A stretch of DNA of 64,000 nucleotides from Algibacter sp045066735. Lineage in GTDB: Bacteria > Bacteroidota > Bacteroidia > Flavobacteriales > Flavobacteriaceae. The notes under the pieces were generated by a model, which was not told the origin of the DNA, did no database searches, and saw only the letters and a program-made list of their open reading frames with translations. How positions within the stretch are numbered: position 1 is the first letter of the stretch; each line of letters starts with the position of its first letter. A program made the translations under genes and the position numbers. The stretch lies in contig NZ_JBISHH010000005.1 of assembly GCF_045066735.1 (NCBI RefSeq), positions 96,253 to 160,252 on the forward strand, written 5' to 3'. Positions 55,332-63,942 of this stretch are shown here, in pieces.

Positions 55332-56342
55332 ATGAAACAAATTAGCCCAAATATTATTAGACAAGTTTTTGTACTACTACTTATAATACTCATGGGCGTA
55401 CTCATATTTCAAGAAATCCTACCTTATTTAAGCGGTGTTCTTGGAGCAATAACTATTTATGTTATTTTGAAAAAACCCATGAAAAAACTAACTGATATAG
55501 GTTGGTATCCCAATATGGCAGCCATCTTTTTAATGTTGATGTCATTTTTATGTATCATGGTACCCGTAGCTGGTTTAGCTGTTATGATGGGAAGTAAAGT
55601 TCAATATGCAGTTGATAATTCTCAGAAAGTTATTAATGCTGGTAAAGAGCAATTAGGTTTAGTAGAATCGTATTTTAATATAAACATGGCGTCAGATATC
55701 GATACTGGAGCCATTACATCTTGGTTATCAAATAAGTTACAAAATTTTGCTGGAGGTACATTTAATATGGTTATTTCTATAACCCTGATGTATTTCCTTT
55801 TATTCTTTATGCTTACTAACAGAAAAAAATTAAAAGAATCGTTATTTGAATATATCCCCATTAAAGATGAAAATCTAAAAACTATAGGTAAAGAAACTAA
55901 TGCTAACGTAAAAGCCAATGCTTTAGGTATTCCTTTGGTCGCTATAGGCCAAGGCTTGGTGAGTTTAATAGGTTTTTTAATTTTTGGGATTTCCGACCCA
56001 TTTTTCTGGGCAGCCATAGTTACCGTTGGGTCTATGATTCCGTTTGTAGGTAGTGCTTTAGGTACTATTCCTGTGTTTTTACTAGCCTTATCAAACGGCG
56101 ACACTTTCCAGGCTTGGGGAATATTAATTTATGGTATTGTGGCTATTGGGGCCACAGATAATGTGTTTAGACTATATATTTTAAAAAGGCTCGACGATGT
56201 ACACCCCTTAATAACCTTAGTGGGCGTTTTGGTTGGGGTACCACTATTTGGTTTTATCGGGTTAATTTTCGGGCCTTTATTAGTTAGTCTATTCCTTATC
56301 ATACTGCGCATTTACAAAAAGCAATACGGAGAAATTAATTAA
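55332..56342 (+). CDS. AI-2E/PerM-family membrane permease
   Basis: This 336-residue membrane protein has about seven to eight helices: LLLIILMGVLIFQEILPYLSG, MAAIFLMLMSFLCIMVPVAG, MVISITLMYFLLFFML, and then the conserved late block IPFVGSALGTIPVFLLALSNGDTF followed by IYGIVAIGATDNVFRLYIL. The motif VHPLITLVGVLVGVPLFGFIGLIFGP is typical of this family. Known members export AI-2 or act in Na/Li-H exchange, so the substrate here is open. It is on the same strand as the BrkB-like gene but separated by 107 bp. Confidence 0.9.
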   Translation: MKQISPNIIRQVFVLLLIILMGVLIFQEILPYLSGVLGAITIYVILKKPMKKLTDIGWYPNMAAIFLMLMSFLCIMVPVAGLAVMMGSKVQYAVDNSQKVINAGKEQLGLVESYFNINMASDIDTGAITSWLSNKLQNFAGGTFNMVISITLMYFLLFFMLTNRKKLKESLFEYIPIKDENLKTIGKETNANVKANALGIPLVAIGQGLVSLIGFLIFGISDPFFWAAIVTVGSMIPFVGSALGTIPVFLLALSNGDTFQAWGILIYGIVAIGATDNVFRLYILKRLDDVHPLITLVGVLVGVPLFGFIGLIFGPLLVSLFLIILRIYKKQYGEIN

Positions 56343-56523
56343 GCACTACACATCAACTACAATATAGTTTACAAGTCTTCATTTCAACCAGTTTATCATT
56401 AATAACGGATAGCATCAAAAAAGAACGGAAACAAGTCAACCCACGCGGTAATTGAGTTGTAATTTTGAGATAATAAGAAAAATGAACCATTCTGAAACAC
56501 TTCAGAATAAAAAACATACAATT

Positions 56524-57165
56524 ATGAAAATAGGAATAATAGGAAGCGGAAAAATTGGAGGAAACTTAGGAAAACATTGGGCGCAAGCAGGCCATAACGT
56601 ATTATTTAGCTCAAGACACCCCGAAGAATTAGGGAGTCTTGTAAAGGATGCTGAATCAAATGCCAAAGCTTTAACTGTAGCAGAAACTTTTGAATCTAAA
56701 GCAGATGTATATGTATTAGCCATGCCTTTTAAAGCTGTAGACGAAATTGCTGAACTTTACGCTGGCGAATATGCAAATAGTATCATTCTAGATGCGACCA
56801 ACCCGTACCCATCACGAGATGGCGATATGGCAAAAAATGTTAGAGATGCTAATTACAATGCATCGGAATATACCGCCATGAAGTTTGGTACTGCTAAAAC
56901 AGCCAAAGCTTTTAATACCATAAAAGCAGAACATTTAAAAAATTACGCTTTTAGATCGAAAGACAGACTTTCAGTCCCTTTTGCAGCGCAAGATGAGCGG
57001 AGTAAAAACGTGGTAAAAGAACTTATTGAAGATATTGGTTTCGATGCCGTCTATGTTGGGAACTTAAGTGATACCAAAATTATGGATCCCGATCAAGAAA
57101 TCTATGGCATGTCGGTTTCAAAAAACGAGCTTTTAGATGCAATCCATTCTCAAAAATCATTTTAA
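56524..57165 (+). CDS. NADPH-dependent F420 reductase-like (COG2085) oxidoreductase
   Basis: The start at 56524 gives 213 residues beginning MKIGIIGSGKIGGNLGKHW, with the NADP-binding G-x-G-x-x-G at the very N-terminus; the in-frame ATGs at 56452 and 56482 would add unrelated residues. NVLFSSRHPEEL and YVLAMPFKAVDEI follow, then LDATNPYPSRDGD and KAFNTIKAEHLKN. This is the NADP-oxidoreductase coenzyme F420-dependent type, but such bacterial members usually do not use F420. A -7-like box TAATTTTG (56460-56467) lies 57 bases before the start. The reaction is unknown. Confidence 0.87.
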   Translation: MKIGIIGSGKIGGNLGKHWAQAGHNVLFSSRHPEELGSLVKDAESNAKALTVAETFESKADVYVLAMPFKAVDEIAELYAGEYANSIILDATNPYPSRDGDMAKNVRDANYNASEYTAMKFGTAKTAKAFNTIKAEHLKNYAFRSKDRLSVPFAAQDERSKNVVKELIEDIGFDAVYVGNLSDTKIMDPDQEIYGMSVSKNELLDAIHSQKSF

Positions 57166-57215
57166 CACCACAATTTCTTTAATTCATGAAAAGAAATTAA
57201 TCAAAACTAAAACAT

Positions 57216-57515
57216 ATGCAAATTATATATGAATATCACGATGTTTCTGCAAGCAGTAGCTTAGAAGCTATCACTAAAGAAAAATTAGAAACCTTACAGA
57301 AAAAATTCAACTTTGTTCATCGAGCAGATGTATTTTTTAAAGTACAAAACCGCTCAGACGATAAAGAACAAATTTGTGACATACGCTTAAGTTTGCCTGG
57401 TCCAAGATTATTTGCATCCACACATGCAGAAACTTTCGAAGCAGCTATTGCTGAAACCATTAAAGACCTAGAAATTCAGCTAAACAAGACAAAAGATAAA
57501 ATGGGAGCTAGATAA
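57216..57515 (+). CDS. HPF/RaiA-like ribosome-associated factor
   Basis: This 99-residue protein starts MQIIYEYHDVSASSSLEAIT, then EKLETLQKKFNFVHRADVFFK and a short S30AE-type alpha/beta fold ending AAIAETIKDLEIQLNKTKDK. This matches the short hibernation-promoting factor group, which binds the small ribosomal subunit in stationary phase. Expression from a stress-type cluster would fit. It lies 50 bp after the reductase-like gene and may share its transcript. Confidence 0.87.
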   Translation: MQIIYEYHDVSASSSLEAITKEKLETLQKKFNFVHRADVFFKVQNRSDDKEQICDIRLSLPGPRLFASTHAETFEAAIAETIKDLEIQLNKTKDKMGAR

Positions 57516-57629
57516 GAGCTTATGAAGAAATTATAAGTGATTAAATATGGTCTTAACAATCTTTTGGATGTTGAGACCTATTTCATTTAAAATCAATCCA
57601 TTTTCAGTTTAACCTTAAAATAAAATACA

Positions 57630-57938
57630 ATGAAAACATCAGAAAATAAAAAAACCGCAGATAAAACTTATAATTCTAACATTACAGAAGATGATATTAG
57701 TGCCATAGGAGAAAAAGGCCTGAGAGCAGATTCTGAAGATGATAGATTGTTAATAGATCGCGAAGAATCGGTAGATTTTCAAGGAAAAGATTTAGACATT
57801 CCTGGAAGAAACAGAAGTGGTATTATTACCACTCAAATTATTACAGATGAAGAAAACACCCTTTTTGGGCAAGGCGGTGAAGATAACGAAAATTTAGAAG
57901 CTCCAGAGCGCGCCAATGTAAGCAGAACCGAGAAATAG
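57630..57938 (+). CDS. small acidic hypothetical protein
   Basis: This 102-residue, very acidic and probably unstructured protein (KTSENKKTADKTYNSNITED, then ERANVSRTEK at the end) has no signal or membrane segment. Similar short proteins occur next to stress genes in Flavobacteriia, but I recognise no domain. It lies 45 bp before the aldehyde dehydrogenase gene and may be co-transcribed. Confidence 0.7.
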   Translation: MKTSENKKTADKTYNSNITEDDISAIGEKGLRADSEDDRLLIDREESVDFQGKDLDIPGRNRSGIITTQIITDEENTLFGQGGEDNENLEAPERANVSRTEK

Positions 57939-57982
57939 AAAGTGCTGGAGTAGATAAATATAAATTAAAAAAAGAAAACATT

Positions 57983-59377
57983 ATGAGTAATACAAATGAT
58001 AAAACCAAATTTGAGACTATTAATCCCGCAACAGGAGAGACAATAGCAACATATGAATACATGGACAGCAAAGAGGCTGCCAGTAAGGTTAAAGATGCAC
58101 ACAACGCATTTTTAGATTGGAAATTAACGTCTTTAGACGAACGTGCAAAAATTATACAATCTATTGGGAAAACTTTAGAAAAAAATAAAGATGCTTATGC
58201 TAAACTTATGACTGAAGAAATGGGTAAACTAATTTCCCAGAGTTATGAAGAAATAGAATTGTGTATTGGCATTTGCCACTATACCGCTACAGAAGGCTTT
58301 AAACATTTACAAGATGAACATAGACCACTTTATGATGGCGGAAAAGGAACTATACATTATTCGCCAATAGGTGTAATTTACGGTATTCAACCATGGAATT
58401 TCCCGTTATACCAACCTATTCGTTATTCTATAGCCAACTTAATGGCAGGAAACGGTGTTTTACTTAAACACGCTAAAAACGTAACAGGATCGGCTATTAT
58501 GCTGAAAAAAATATATGAAGAAGCAGGACTTCCTAAAGACTTGTTTCAGGTACTAGTTATTAATCACGATGTATCGGATGAAATTATTGCCAACGATGCC
58601 GTTAGAGGCGTTACCTTAACAGGAAGTTCTGGAGCCGGAAAACACGTAGCCATAAAATCTGCCGAAGTATTAAAGAAAACCGTTTTAGAACTTGGTAGTA
58701 ACGATGCTTATGTAGTTTTAGATGATGCGGATATCGACTTGGCTGCAGAAGTTTGTGCCAAAGCTAGAATTTATAATAACGGACAAACCTGCGTTGCCGC
58801 TAAACGATTTATAGTGGTTGATAGTGCTTATAATGCTTTTAAAGAAAAATTTGTAAGCCTTATGGAGAGTATGGAACTCGGTGATCCCACAAATTCCGAT
58901 ACCAATCTAGGCCCAATAGCTCGAAAAGATTTAAGAGAAGAGCTACACGATAAAGTAACAAAAAGTGTTGAAAACGGTGCTAAAATTTTATGTGGTGGAG
59001 AAATACCAAACACAAAAGGTTATTTCTACCCTTCTACAGTTTTAGATAACGTAAAACCAGGGCAACCTGCATATAGCGACGAACTTTTTGGACCTGTAGC
59101 TTCTTTAATAAAAGCAAAAGATAATGAAGATGCTATGCGTATTGCCAATGATAGTAAGTTTGGTTTAGGTGGTGGAATTTTCAGTAAAAACGAAGAGAAA
59201 GCTTTAGAGCTAGCAAAAAATCATTTTGACACAGGAATGATACATATTAATTCTTACGGCTTAGCATATCCTAATATGCCTTTTGGAGGCGTTAAAGATT
59301 CGGGGTACGGAAGAGAACACGGTGGTTTTGGTGTGCGCGAGTTTACTAATGCAAAAGCCATTACACAACAAAAATAA
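57983..59377 (+). CDS. NAD(P)-dependent succinate-semialdehyde-type aldehyde dehydrogenase
   Basis: This 464-residue cytosolic ALDH has the oxyanion Asn in IQPWNFP (Asn139), the general base Glu236 in VLELGSND and the nucleophile Cys270 in NNGQTCVAAKRF. ELGS replaces the usual ELGG. The loop TGSSGAGKHVA binds the cofactor. Members close in sequence are annotated as succinate-semialdehyde dehydrogenases (GabD/YneI group), but substrate specificity cannot be read from these motifs. It ends 161 bp from a second, convergent ALDH of about the same size. Confidence 0.92.
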   Translation: MSNTNDKTKFETINPATGETIATYEYMDSKEAASKVKDAHNAFLDWKLTSLDERAKIIQSIGKTLEKNKDAYAKLMTEEMGKLISQSYEEIELCIGICHYTATEGFKHLQDEHRPLYDGGKGTIHYSPIGVIYGIQPWNFPLYQPIRYSIANLMAGNGVLLKHAKNVTGSAIMLKKIYEEAGLPKDLFQVLVINHDVSDEIIANDAVRGVTLTGSSGAGKHVAIKSAEVLKKTVLELGSNDAYVVLDDADIDLAAEVCAKARIYNNGQTCVAAKRFIVVDSAYNAFKEKFVSLMESMELGDPTNSDTNLGPIARKDLREELHDKVTKSVENGAKILCGGEIPNTKGYFYPSTVLDNVKPGQPAYSDELFGPVASLIKAKDNEDAMRIANDSKFGLGGGIFSKNEEKALELAKNHFDTGMIHINSYGLAYPNMPFGGVKDSGYGREHGGFGVREFTNAKAITQQK

Positions 59378-59421
59378 TAAGCTTAGTTTGAATAGACTTT
59401 ACAAACTAAACAAAATTAAAT

Positions 59422-59467
59422 AACAATAACCTCATCTTGAAATTAATTTCAAGATGAGGTTATTGTT
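59422..59467. terminator. 46-bp perfect palindrome between convergent dehydrogenases
   Basis: Bases 59422-59444 are exactly complementary to 59445-59467 (core CATCTTGAAATT/AATTTCAAGATG). With so long a stem it probably ends transcription in both directions, though a recombination or replication effect cannot be excluded. Confidence 0.8.
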
Positions 59468-59479
59468 TGTACTAAACAT

Positions 59480-59509
59480 AAAAAGAGCCCTAATAACAAG
59501 GCTCTTTTT
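59480..59509. terminator. second bidirectional terminator between dehydrogenases
   Basis: AAAAAGAGCC (59480-59489) and GGCTCTTTTT (59500-59509) pair perfectly around a 10-base loop, giving U-runs for both strands. Confidence 0.8.
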
Positions 59510-59538
59510 ATATTAACTCAATCTATTCTATTAGATTT

Positions 59539-60894
59539 CTATTTCTTGATATATACCGTTTTCTTATTTACGAATTCTAATATACCTTCCTGAGACAGTT
59601 CGCGACCATAACCTGAAGCCTTTGTTCCTCCAAAAGGTAATTGCGGATCAGATTTTACCATGTCGTTTATAAAAAATGCCCCATCAGGAATATTACTAAC
59701 AAGTTTTCTTGCTGCTTCTAAATCTTTTGTAAATATCATGGTACCTAAACCAAATTTAGAATGTGTTGCTGTTTCTATAGCTTCTTTCTTATTTGCTACA
59801 CGAATAATAGCTGCTACAGGTCCAAACAATTCTTCATCTCCTGCTGGCATACCTGGCTTAACATTTTCTAAAATAGTAGGTTCAAAATAATTACCGTTAT
59901 TATTATAACCGTAAGTTACTTTGGCGCCTTTTTTAATAGAGTCTTCAACTTGCTTTTCTAAGCCTTCTACTAAATCCTTTCTAGCCATAACGCCTATTTC
60001 GGTAGCTTCCTCCATCGGATCTCCTTTTTTAATTTCAGTAACACGTTTTTTAAAAGCCTCTATAAATTTATCATAAATAGCATCGACCACAATAAAACGT
60101 TTAGCAGCAATACAGCTTTGTCCTGCATTTTGCATTCTCGCCATAACTATAGTATCGATATGCTTTTCTAATTTTGCATCTTCTAGAATAATACAAGCGT
60201 TGTTTCCGCCTAATTCCATTACCGATTTCTTTAAATGCTTTCCGGCTAGAGCAGCAATACTTCGGCCTGCTTTTTCACTTCCAGTAAGCGTAACACCGGT
60301 AATACTTTCATGAGCTATAATGGTTTCAATATCTTCGTGCCCGATTAATACAGTTTGAAAACAACCTACAGGATATCCAGCATCTATAAACAATTGCTCC
60401 ATCGCCAAAGCACAACCAGTAGTATTACTAGCGTGTTTTAAAATCGCCGTATTTCCTGCTGTAAGCGTTGGTGCGGCAAAACGCATTACTTGCCAAAATG
60501 GATAATTCCAAGGCATAATAGCTAAAATAATACCTGAAGGATCATAACTAATAAAACTCTCCTTTGCATCGGTTTTTATAATATCATCTGCTAAAAAATA
60601 AGCTGCATTTTTTACATAAAAGTCGCAAACTGCACTACACTTTTCGATTTCGGCTATACTCTGTGAAATAGGTTTGCCCATTTCTTTGGTCATGAGTTCT
60701 GCGTACTCTTGTTTTCTTTCTAATAGCAATTGAGATACCTTATTAAGCATATCCGTTCTATCACCAATAGATTTCATTTTCCAATCTTTAAAAGCATTAG
60801 CGCCTTTATTAATTATTTCTTGTACTTCAGACTCAGTATGTAATTTATAAGTCTCTATATCCTCATTAGTAAAGGGATTATTAGTTGTTATCAT
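59539..60894 (-). CDS. NAD(P)-dependent succinate-semialdehyde-type aldehyde dehydrogenase
   Basis: This 451-residue ALDH has Asn130 in IMPWNYP, the base Glu227 in VMELGGNNA (the usual ELGG form), and nucleophile Cys261 in NAGQSCIAAKRF. It is related to the convergent enzyme at 57983 but well diverged, so the pair is not a recent duplication. The start ATG at 60892-60894 opens MITTNNPFTNEDIETYK. Its promoter lies in the 199-bp spacer shared with the YtxH gene. The physiological substrate may be succinate semialdehyde or a related aldehyde. Confidence 0.92.
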   Translation of the reverse strand: MITTNNPFTNEDIETYKLHTESEVQEIINKGANAFKDWKMKSIGDRTDMLNKVSQLLLERKQEYAELMTKEMGKPISQSIAEIEKCSAVCDFYVKNAAYFLADDIIKTDAKESFISYDPSGIILAIMPWNYPFWQVMRFAAPTLTAGNTAILKHASNTTGCALAMEQLFIDAGYPVGCFQTVLIGHEDIETIIAHESITGVTLTGSEKAGRSIAALAGKHLKKSVMELGGNNACIILEDAKLEKHIDTIVMARMQNAGQSCIAAKRFIVVDAIYDKFIEAFKKRVTEIKKGDPMEEATEIGVMARKDLVEGLEKQVEDSIKKGAKVTYGYNNNGNYFEPTILENVKPGMPAGDEELFGPVAAIIRVANKKEAIETATHSKFGLGTMIFTKDLEAARKLVSNIPDGAFFINDMVKSDPQLPFGGTKASGYGRELSQEGILEFVNKKTVYIKK

Positions 60895-61093
60895 AATTAT
60901 TTATTTTTAAATATACCACAACAAGGTATGCACATAATAACAATAAAGATAACACAATCCATTTACATTTTACCTCATATCCATATATGCCGACTAAGTC
61001 AATATTTTATGCGTTTGCGTTAATACTAACCGTAAATAGCTTGCATCTTTGTAACAGAAACAAGAAGTAATATTAATTTAAAACATTTACAAC

Positions 61094-61423
61094 ATGAACA
61101 ATAATGGAAACACATTTTTAGGAGTATTAGCAGGAACAGCAATTGGTGCTGCATTAGGAATTCTTTTTGCTCCAGATAAAGGATCTGCAACAAGAAAAAA
61201 AATTGCCGAGCAAGCAGAAGCTGCTAAAGAGAGCATTACAGAAACGACTTTGGATATGAGAGATAAAGCTGCTTCTACTGTAGCCTCTAAAAGAGAAACT
61301 TTAGATACGCAATTAAATAATATTGTATCAGACGCAAGTCACAAAGCAGAAGACGTTATTTCTACATTAGAAACGAAATTAGCAGATCTTAAAGCGAAGA
61401 ATAAAAAACTTCAAAAATCATAA
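61094..61423 (+). CDS. YtxH-domain protein
   Basis: This 109-residue protein has a glycine-rich N-terminal helix (TFLGVLAGTAIGAALGILFA, about 7-26) followed by PDKGSATRKKI, the signature of the YtxH family. A long helical tail follows (EQAEAAKESITETTLDMRDK onward), probably coiled coil. YtxH proteins are general-stress proteins of unknown mechanism. Its upstream region has CATCTTTG, a -7-like box also seen before both DUF1328 genes. A holin-like gene follows after 24 bp. Confidence 0.85.
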   Translation: MNNNGNTFLGVLAGTAIGAALGILFAPDKGSATRKKIAEQAEAAKESITETTLDMRDKAASTVASKRETLDTQLNNIVSDASHKAEDVISTLETKLADLKAKNKKLQKS

Positions 61424-61447
61424 TAAGAACTATAAAAAAAATCATAA

Positions 61448-61795
61448 ATGGGAATAATTGAAGCATTAGACGAGACCAGCTCAAAGGCTATAAAAACAGG
61501 AGAAAATTATGTGCAAACCTCTAAGAATTACTTTGAATTAAAAGTATTTCAACAGTTAGCAATTTTATCTACTGCGGGTATAAAACTAGCAATGTACGCT
61601 ATACTTTGTACGTTGGCGCTTATATTTTTAGCTGTTGCAGGAGCAGCCGCTTTAAGCTCATACTTTGGAAGTACGGCTCTAGGTTACTTATGCATAGCAG
61701 GACTGTTTTTTGTTTTAATCGGTATTGTTTACTTACTGAGAAAAAAGATAGAAAATAGCGTTATTAAAAAACTCTCTAAAAACTATTTTGACTAA
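61448..61795 (+). CDS. phage-holin-III-like (Phage_holin_3_6) membrane protein
   Basis: This 115-residue protein has two membrane helices (about 45-68, KLAMYAILCTLALIFLAVAG, and 74-97, STALGYLCIAGLFFVLIGIV) and an amphipathic N-terminus. The family is named after holins but is common in bacterial chromosomes next to YtxH genes, and no phage gene is near. I therefore regard it as an envelope-stress protein. Its stop codon overlaps the next start codon (TAATG, 61793-61797), so the two are translationally coupled. Confidence 0.78.
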   Translation: MGIIEALDETSSKAIKTGENYVQTSKNYFELKVFQQLAILSTAGIKLAMYAILCTLALIFLAVAGAAALSSYFGSTALGYLCIAGLFFVLIGIVYLLRKKIENSVIKKLSKNYFD

Positions 61796-62001
61796 TGAAA
61801 AAGAAAAATTATAATTCCTTAGAGGAAATTAATACGGAACTACATCTATTAAGTATTCAACGCGAGATACATTTAGAAGAGCTAAAATTGACGAAACATC
61901 AATTAAAAGAAGATTTAACTCCTGCCAATTGGATTAACACCGCGCTTAAAGGCATTAAAAAATACGGCGTACTAATGCTACTCCGAAAAATGATTAAATA
62001 G
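61795..62001 (+). CDS. small hypothetical protein coupled to the holin-like gene
   Basis: This 68-residue soluble protein begins MKKKNYNSLEEINTELHLLS, continues with a coiled-coil-like charged part, and ends basic (KKYGVLMLLRKMIK). It overlaps the preceding stop by one base. I recognise no family. The coupling to YtxH and holin-like genes suggests a role at the envelope. A terminator at 62040 closes this operon. Confidence 0.72.
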   Translation: MKKKNYNSLEEINTELHLLSIQREIHLEELKLTKHQLKEDLTPANWINTALKGIKKYGVLMLLRKMIK

Positions 62002-62319
62002 TAAAATATTCCCAAGATTTTTTTACAAATAATACTCATAAACAGCTAAACACTTTAAAAGGTTTAGCTGTTTTTTTTTACTCTAAAGCGTAGTCCCGAA
62101 GCTTTTATTTATTATCAGTAGTTTAAACTAGATCTAATTTCATTCAATTAAAAAAGAATCTTCAATTAAAGTTCTTTCTAATATAGACCAGTTATCATTA
62201 GAGCTAATATCTAAATGGTTTCCGTTAAGGTTACCCTCTCATTAATAGTAAATTTGAGTGTGATATTAAATGGGCTGTATCATTAAAGAAAGTCCACTAA
62301 TTTAAAAACAAAAAATACT
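62002..62319. other. gap before PA2169-type gene
   Basis: This 318-bp gap contains the terminator at 62040-62078. I see no further gene, repeat or recognisable promoter; the last 60 bases must hold the promoter of the following gene. Confidence 0.5.
62040..62078 (+). terminator. terminator of the YtxH/holin-like operon
   Basis: AAACAGCTAAAC (62040-62051) pairs with GTTTAGCTGTTT (62062-62073), then a run of T. Confidence 0.85.
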
Positions 62320-62769
62320 ATGAGTACTTACACAGAAACAATAGGAAACAAACTAAACGAAATTTTAGAAAAAACATATGATGCTGAAAAAGGTTATGCT
62401 AAAGCAGCAGAAAACACAGACCACAGTTTATTAAAACCATATTTTAAAAAACGTAGTAAAGAACGTTACAATTTTGGACACGACTTAAAAGCCGAAATTT
62501 TAAAATTTGGTGAAGAGCCAGAAAAAGGTGGCAGCGTAACGGGAACTGTACATAGAGCCTGGATGGACACCAAGGCCTTATTTTCTGCAAATGACGCCGA
62601 ATCTATGTTAGAAGAATCTATTAGAGGTGAAAAAGCTGCCGTTGCAGAATATGAAGATGCTCTAAAAGACACTGCATTGCCATTAAGCACAGCTACCCTA
62701 CTAAGTAACCAGATGCAAAGCATTAAATCGGACTTAAACACCATTAAGTTTTTAGAAGATCTAAGTTAA
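62320..62769 (+). CDS. PA2169/DUF2383-type four-helix protein
   Basis: This 149-residue protein is predicted to be a ferritin-like or four-helix bundle: EKTYDAEKGYAKAAENTDHS, then LLKPYFKKRSKERYNFG and ESIRGEKAAVAEYEDALKD. The E-x-x-x-x-Y-x-x-A type spacing fits the PA2169/DUF2383 family, found in osmotic and general stress gene sets. No catalytic role is known. A terminator follows at 62793. Confidence 0.85.
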   Translation: MSTYTETIGNKLNEILEKTYDAEKGYAKAAENTDHSLLKPYFKKRSKERYNFGHDLKAEILKFGEEPEKGGSVTGTVHRAWMDTKALFSANDAESMLEESIRGEKAAVAEYEDALKDTALPLSTATLLSNQMQSIKSDLNTIKFLEDLS

Positions 62770-62792
62770 TACCACTTATATTTAATAATACA

Positions 62793-62820
62793 AAGGGATG
62801 CTTTCGGGCATCCTTTTTTT
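62793..62820 (+). terminator. terminator of PA2169-type gene
   Basis: AAAGGGATGC pairs with GCATCCTTTT around a 6-base loop, followed by a long T run. Confidence 0.8.
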
Positions 62821-62965
62821 TGTTTTAAAACTATTTATTATACAATAGCATTAGCTTTAATCACCGTAACTCCCTTCTTTATTGGGTTAATTCGTAAATG
62901 AACTAACAATAGAACCGATTACGGCAATCTACATCCTAGGTATTAAGCATCTTTGTATAAAGGAA

Positions 62966-62982
62966 GTTGATAAAGTATCAAC
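62966..62982. promoter_or_regulatory. perfect dyad upstream of DUF1328 gene, copy 1
   Basis: GTTGATA-AAG-TATCAAC is a 7-bp inverted repeat about 28 bases before the start codon and just after CATCTTTG, a -7-like box. It is unchanged in copy 2 at 63736-63752. Operator or mRNA leader hairpin are both possible. Confidence 0.5.
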
Positions 62983-63010
62983 TGAAAATTAATCTTAAAA
63001 ACAAATTACT

Positions 63011-63172
63011 ATGTTACGTTGGACAGTCACTTTTATCATATTAGCACTAATAGCCGGAGTTTTCGGATTTGGAGGAATAGCAGCAGGTGCGGCAAGCATC
63101 GCTAAAATATTATTCTTCATATTTATTGTACTATTTATAGTCTCTTTAATCAGAGGTAAAAAAAGCGTATAA
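63011..63172 (+). CDS. DUF1328-family small membrane protein, copy 1
   Basis: This 53-residue protein, too short for many gene finders, starts MLRWTVTFIILALIAGVFGF, then GGIAAGAASIAKI, and ends FIVLFIVSLIRGKKSV. The two hydrophobic helices and the G-F-G-G-I-A turn are typical of DUF1328 (YtjA-like) proteins. Family members are small stress-linked inner-membrane proteins with no known mechanism. The coding sequence is identical to the copy at 63781. A small lipoprotein gene separates the two. Confidence 0.88.
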   Translation: MLRWTVTFIILALIAGVFGFGGIAAGAASIAKILFFIFIVLFIVSLIRGKKSV

Positions 63173-63247
63173 ATAAACACACCTTGCAAATATTGGAGCA
63201 AGAATTAATTAAACCAATAATACATTAACCATTAAAACATATAGAAA

Positions 63248-63430
63248 ATGAAAAAATCATTCTTATTCTTAGCATACGCCTTATTATTCACCATTTCAAT
63301 CTCTTCTTTTACAAGTTGTAGAGATGAAAAATCGACATCTGAAAAAGTTGAAGAAACTATTGATGATGCTGGAGACAATATCGAAGAAGGTGTTGAAGAA
63401 ATTGAAGACGAAATTGATGATGCTAGTTAA
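63248..63430 (+). CDS. small acidic lipoprotein
   Basis: This 60-residue lipoprotein has signal MKKSFLFLAYALLFTISISS with lipid Cys24 (FTSC). The mature part is short and very acidic (EKVEETIDDAGDNIEEGVEE), with an amphipathic helix pattern. It resembles small entericidin-like or stress lipoproteins, but I cannot name a family. It lies between the two DUF1328 copies and may itself be repeated beyond the window end. A terminator follows at 63561. Confidence 0.78.
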   Translation: MKKSFLFLAYALLFTISISSFTSCRDEKSTSEKVEETIDDAGDNIEEGVEEIEDEIDDAS

Positions 63431-63560
63431 TATCGATACACGAATACAGCAGAACTGAATTATAAACCAAAATTATCATTTTTATAAATTATCAAGGAAT
63501 TAGTTCTGACTTATTCACTATGAATTTATTTTTAGACATGAGTTAACTTGTGTTTAATGA

Positions 63561-63592
63561 AAAAAAGGAATGCTGTTTAGCATTCCTTTTTT
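63561..63592 (+). terminator. terminator after small lipoprotein gene
   Basis: AAAAAAGGAATGCT (63561-63574) and its perfect complement (63579-63592) form a 14-bp stem with a 4-base loop and a T run. Confidence 0.88.
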
Positions 63593-63735
63593 TTTTGAGA
63601 TCATTTCTAAAAGAGCGGCATTATTTATTTGCAATTATTTCATTTAATTTTTTACGCTCTAACTTATATGGATTAACAATAGAACTGATTACGGCAATCT
63701 ACACGACAGTTTATAAGCATCTTTGTATAAAGGAA

Positions 63736-63752
63736 GTTGATAAAGTATCAAC
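63736..63752. promoter_or_regulatory. perfect dyad upstream of DUF1328 gene, copy 2
   Basis: GTTGATA-AAG-TATCAAC is conserved exactly, although bases just upstream and downstream differ from copy 1. This selective conservation favours a functional site. Confidence 0.5.
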
Positions 63753-63780
63753 TGATTTATTAACCTTAAAAAAAATTACT

Positions 63781-63942
63781 ATGTTACGTTGGACAGTCAC
63801 TTTTATCATATTAGCACTAATAGCCGGAGTTTTCGGATTTGGAGGAATAGCAGCAGGTGCGGCAAGCATCGCTAAAATATTATTCTTCATATTTATTGTA
63901 CTATTTATAGTCTCTTTAATCAGAGGTAAAAAAAGCGTATAA
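63781..63942 (+). CDS. DUF1328-family small membrane protein, copy 2
   Basis: This second 53-residue copy is identical to 63011-63172 at the base level. The start is set at 63781 because it matches copy 1; an upstream in-frame ATG at 63550 would add 77 residues and cross the terminator at 63561, so it is rejected. Two active copies in tandem may raise the dose of this small stress protein. Confidence 0.88.
   Translation: MLRWTVTFIILALIAGVFGFGGIAAGAASIAKILFFIFIVLFIVSLIRGKKSV

Larger units (their letters stand above)
62904..63230 (+). repeat. left copy of direct duplication with DUF1328 gene
   Basis: Bases 62904-63230 match 63674-64000 with a constant offset of 770 and no gaps. The coding part and the 50 bases after it are identical; the upstream 100 bases are diverged only at scattered positions. 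Repeat ends beyond the window are unknown. Confidence 0.9.

Noticed and set aside
61448..61795. Prophage remnant suggested by the holin-like gene
   Set aside because: No other phage gene, integrase or attachment site nearby; the family is common in chromosomal stress operons.
63550..63780. Extended start for the second DUF1328 gene
   Set aside because: It crosses a perfect terminator hairpin and has no counterpart in the identical first copy.
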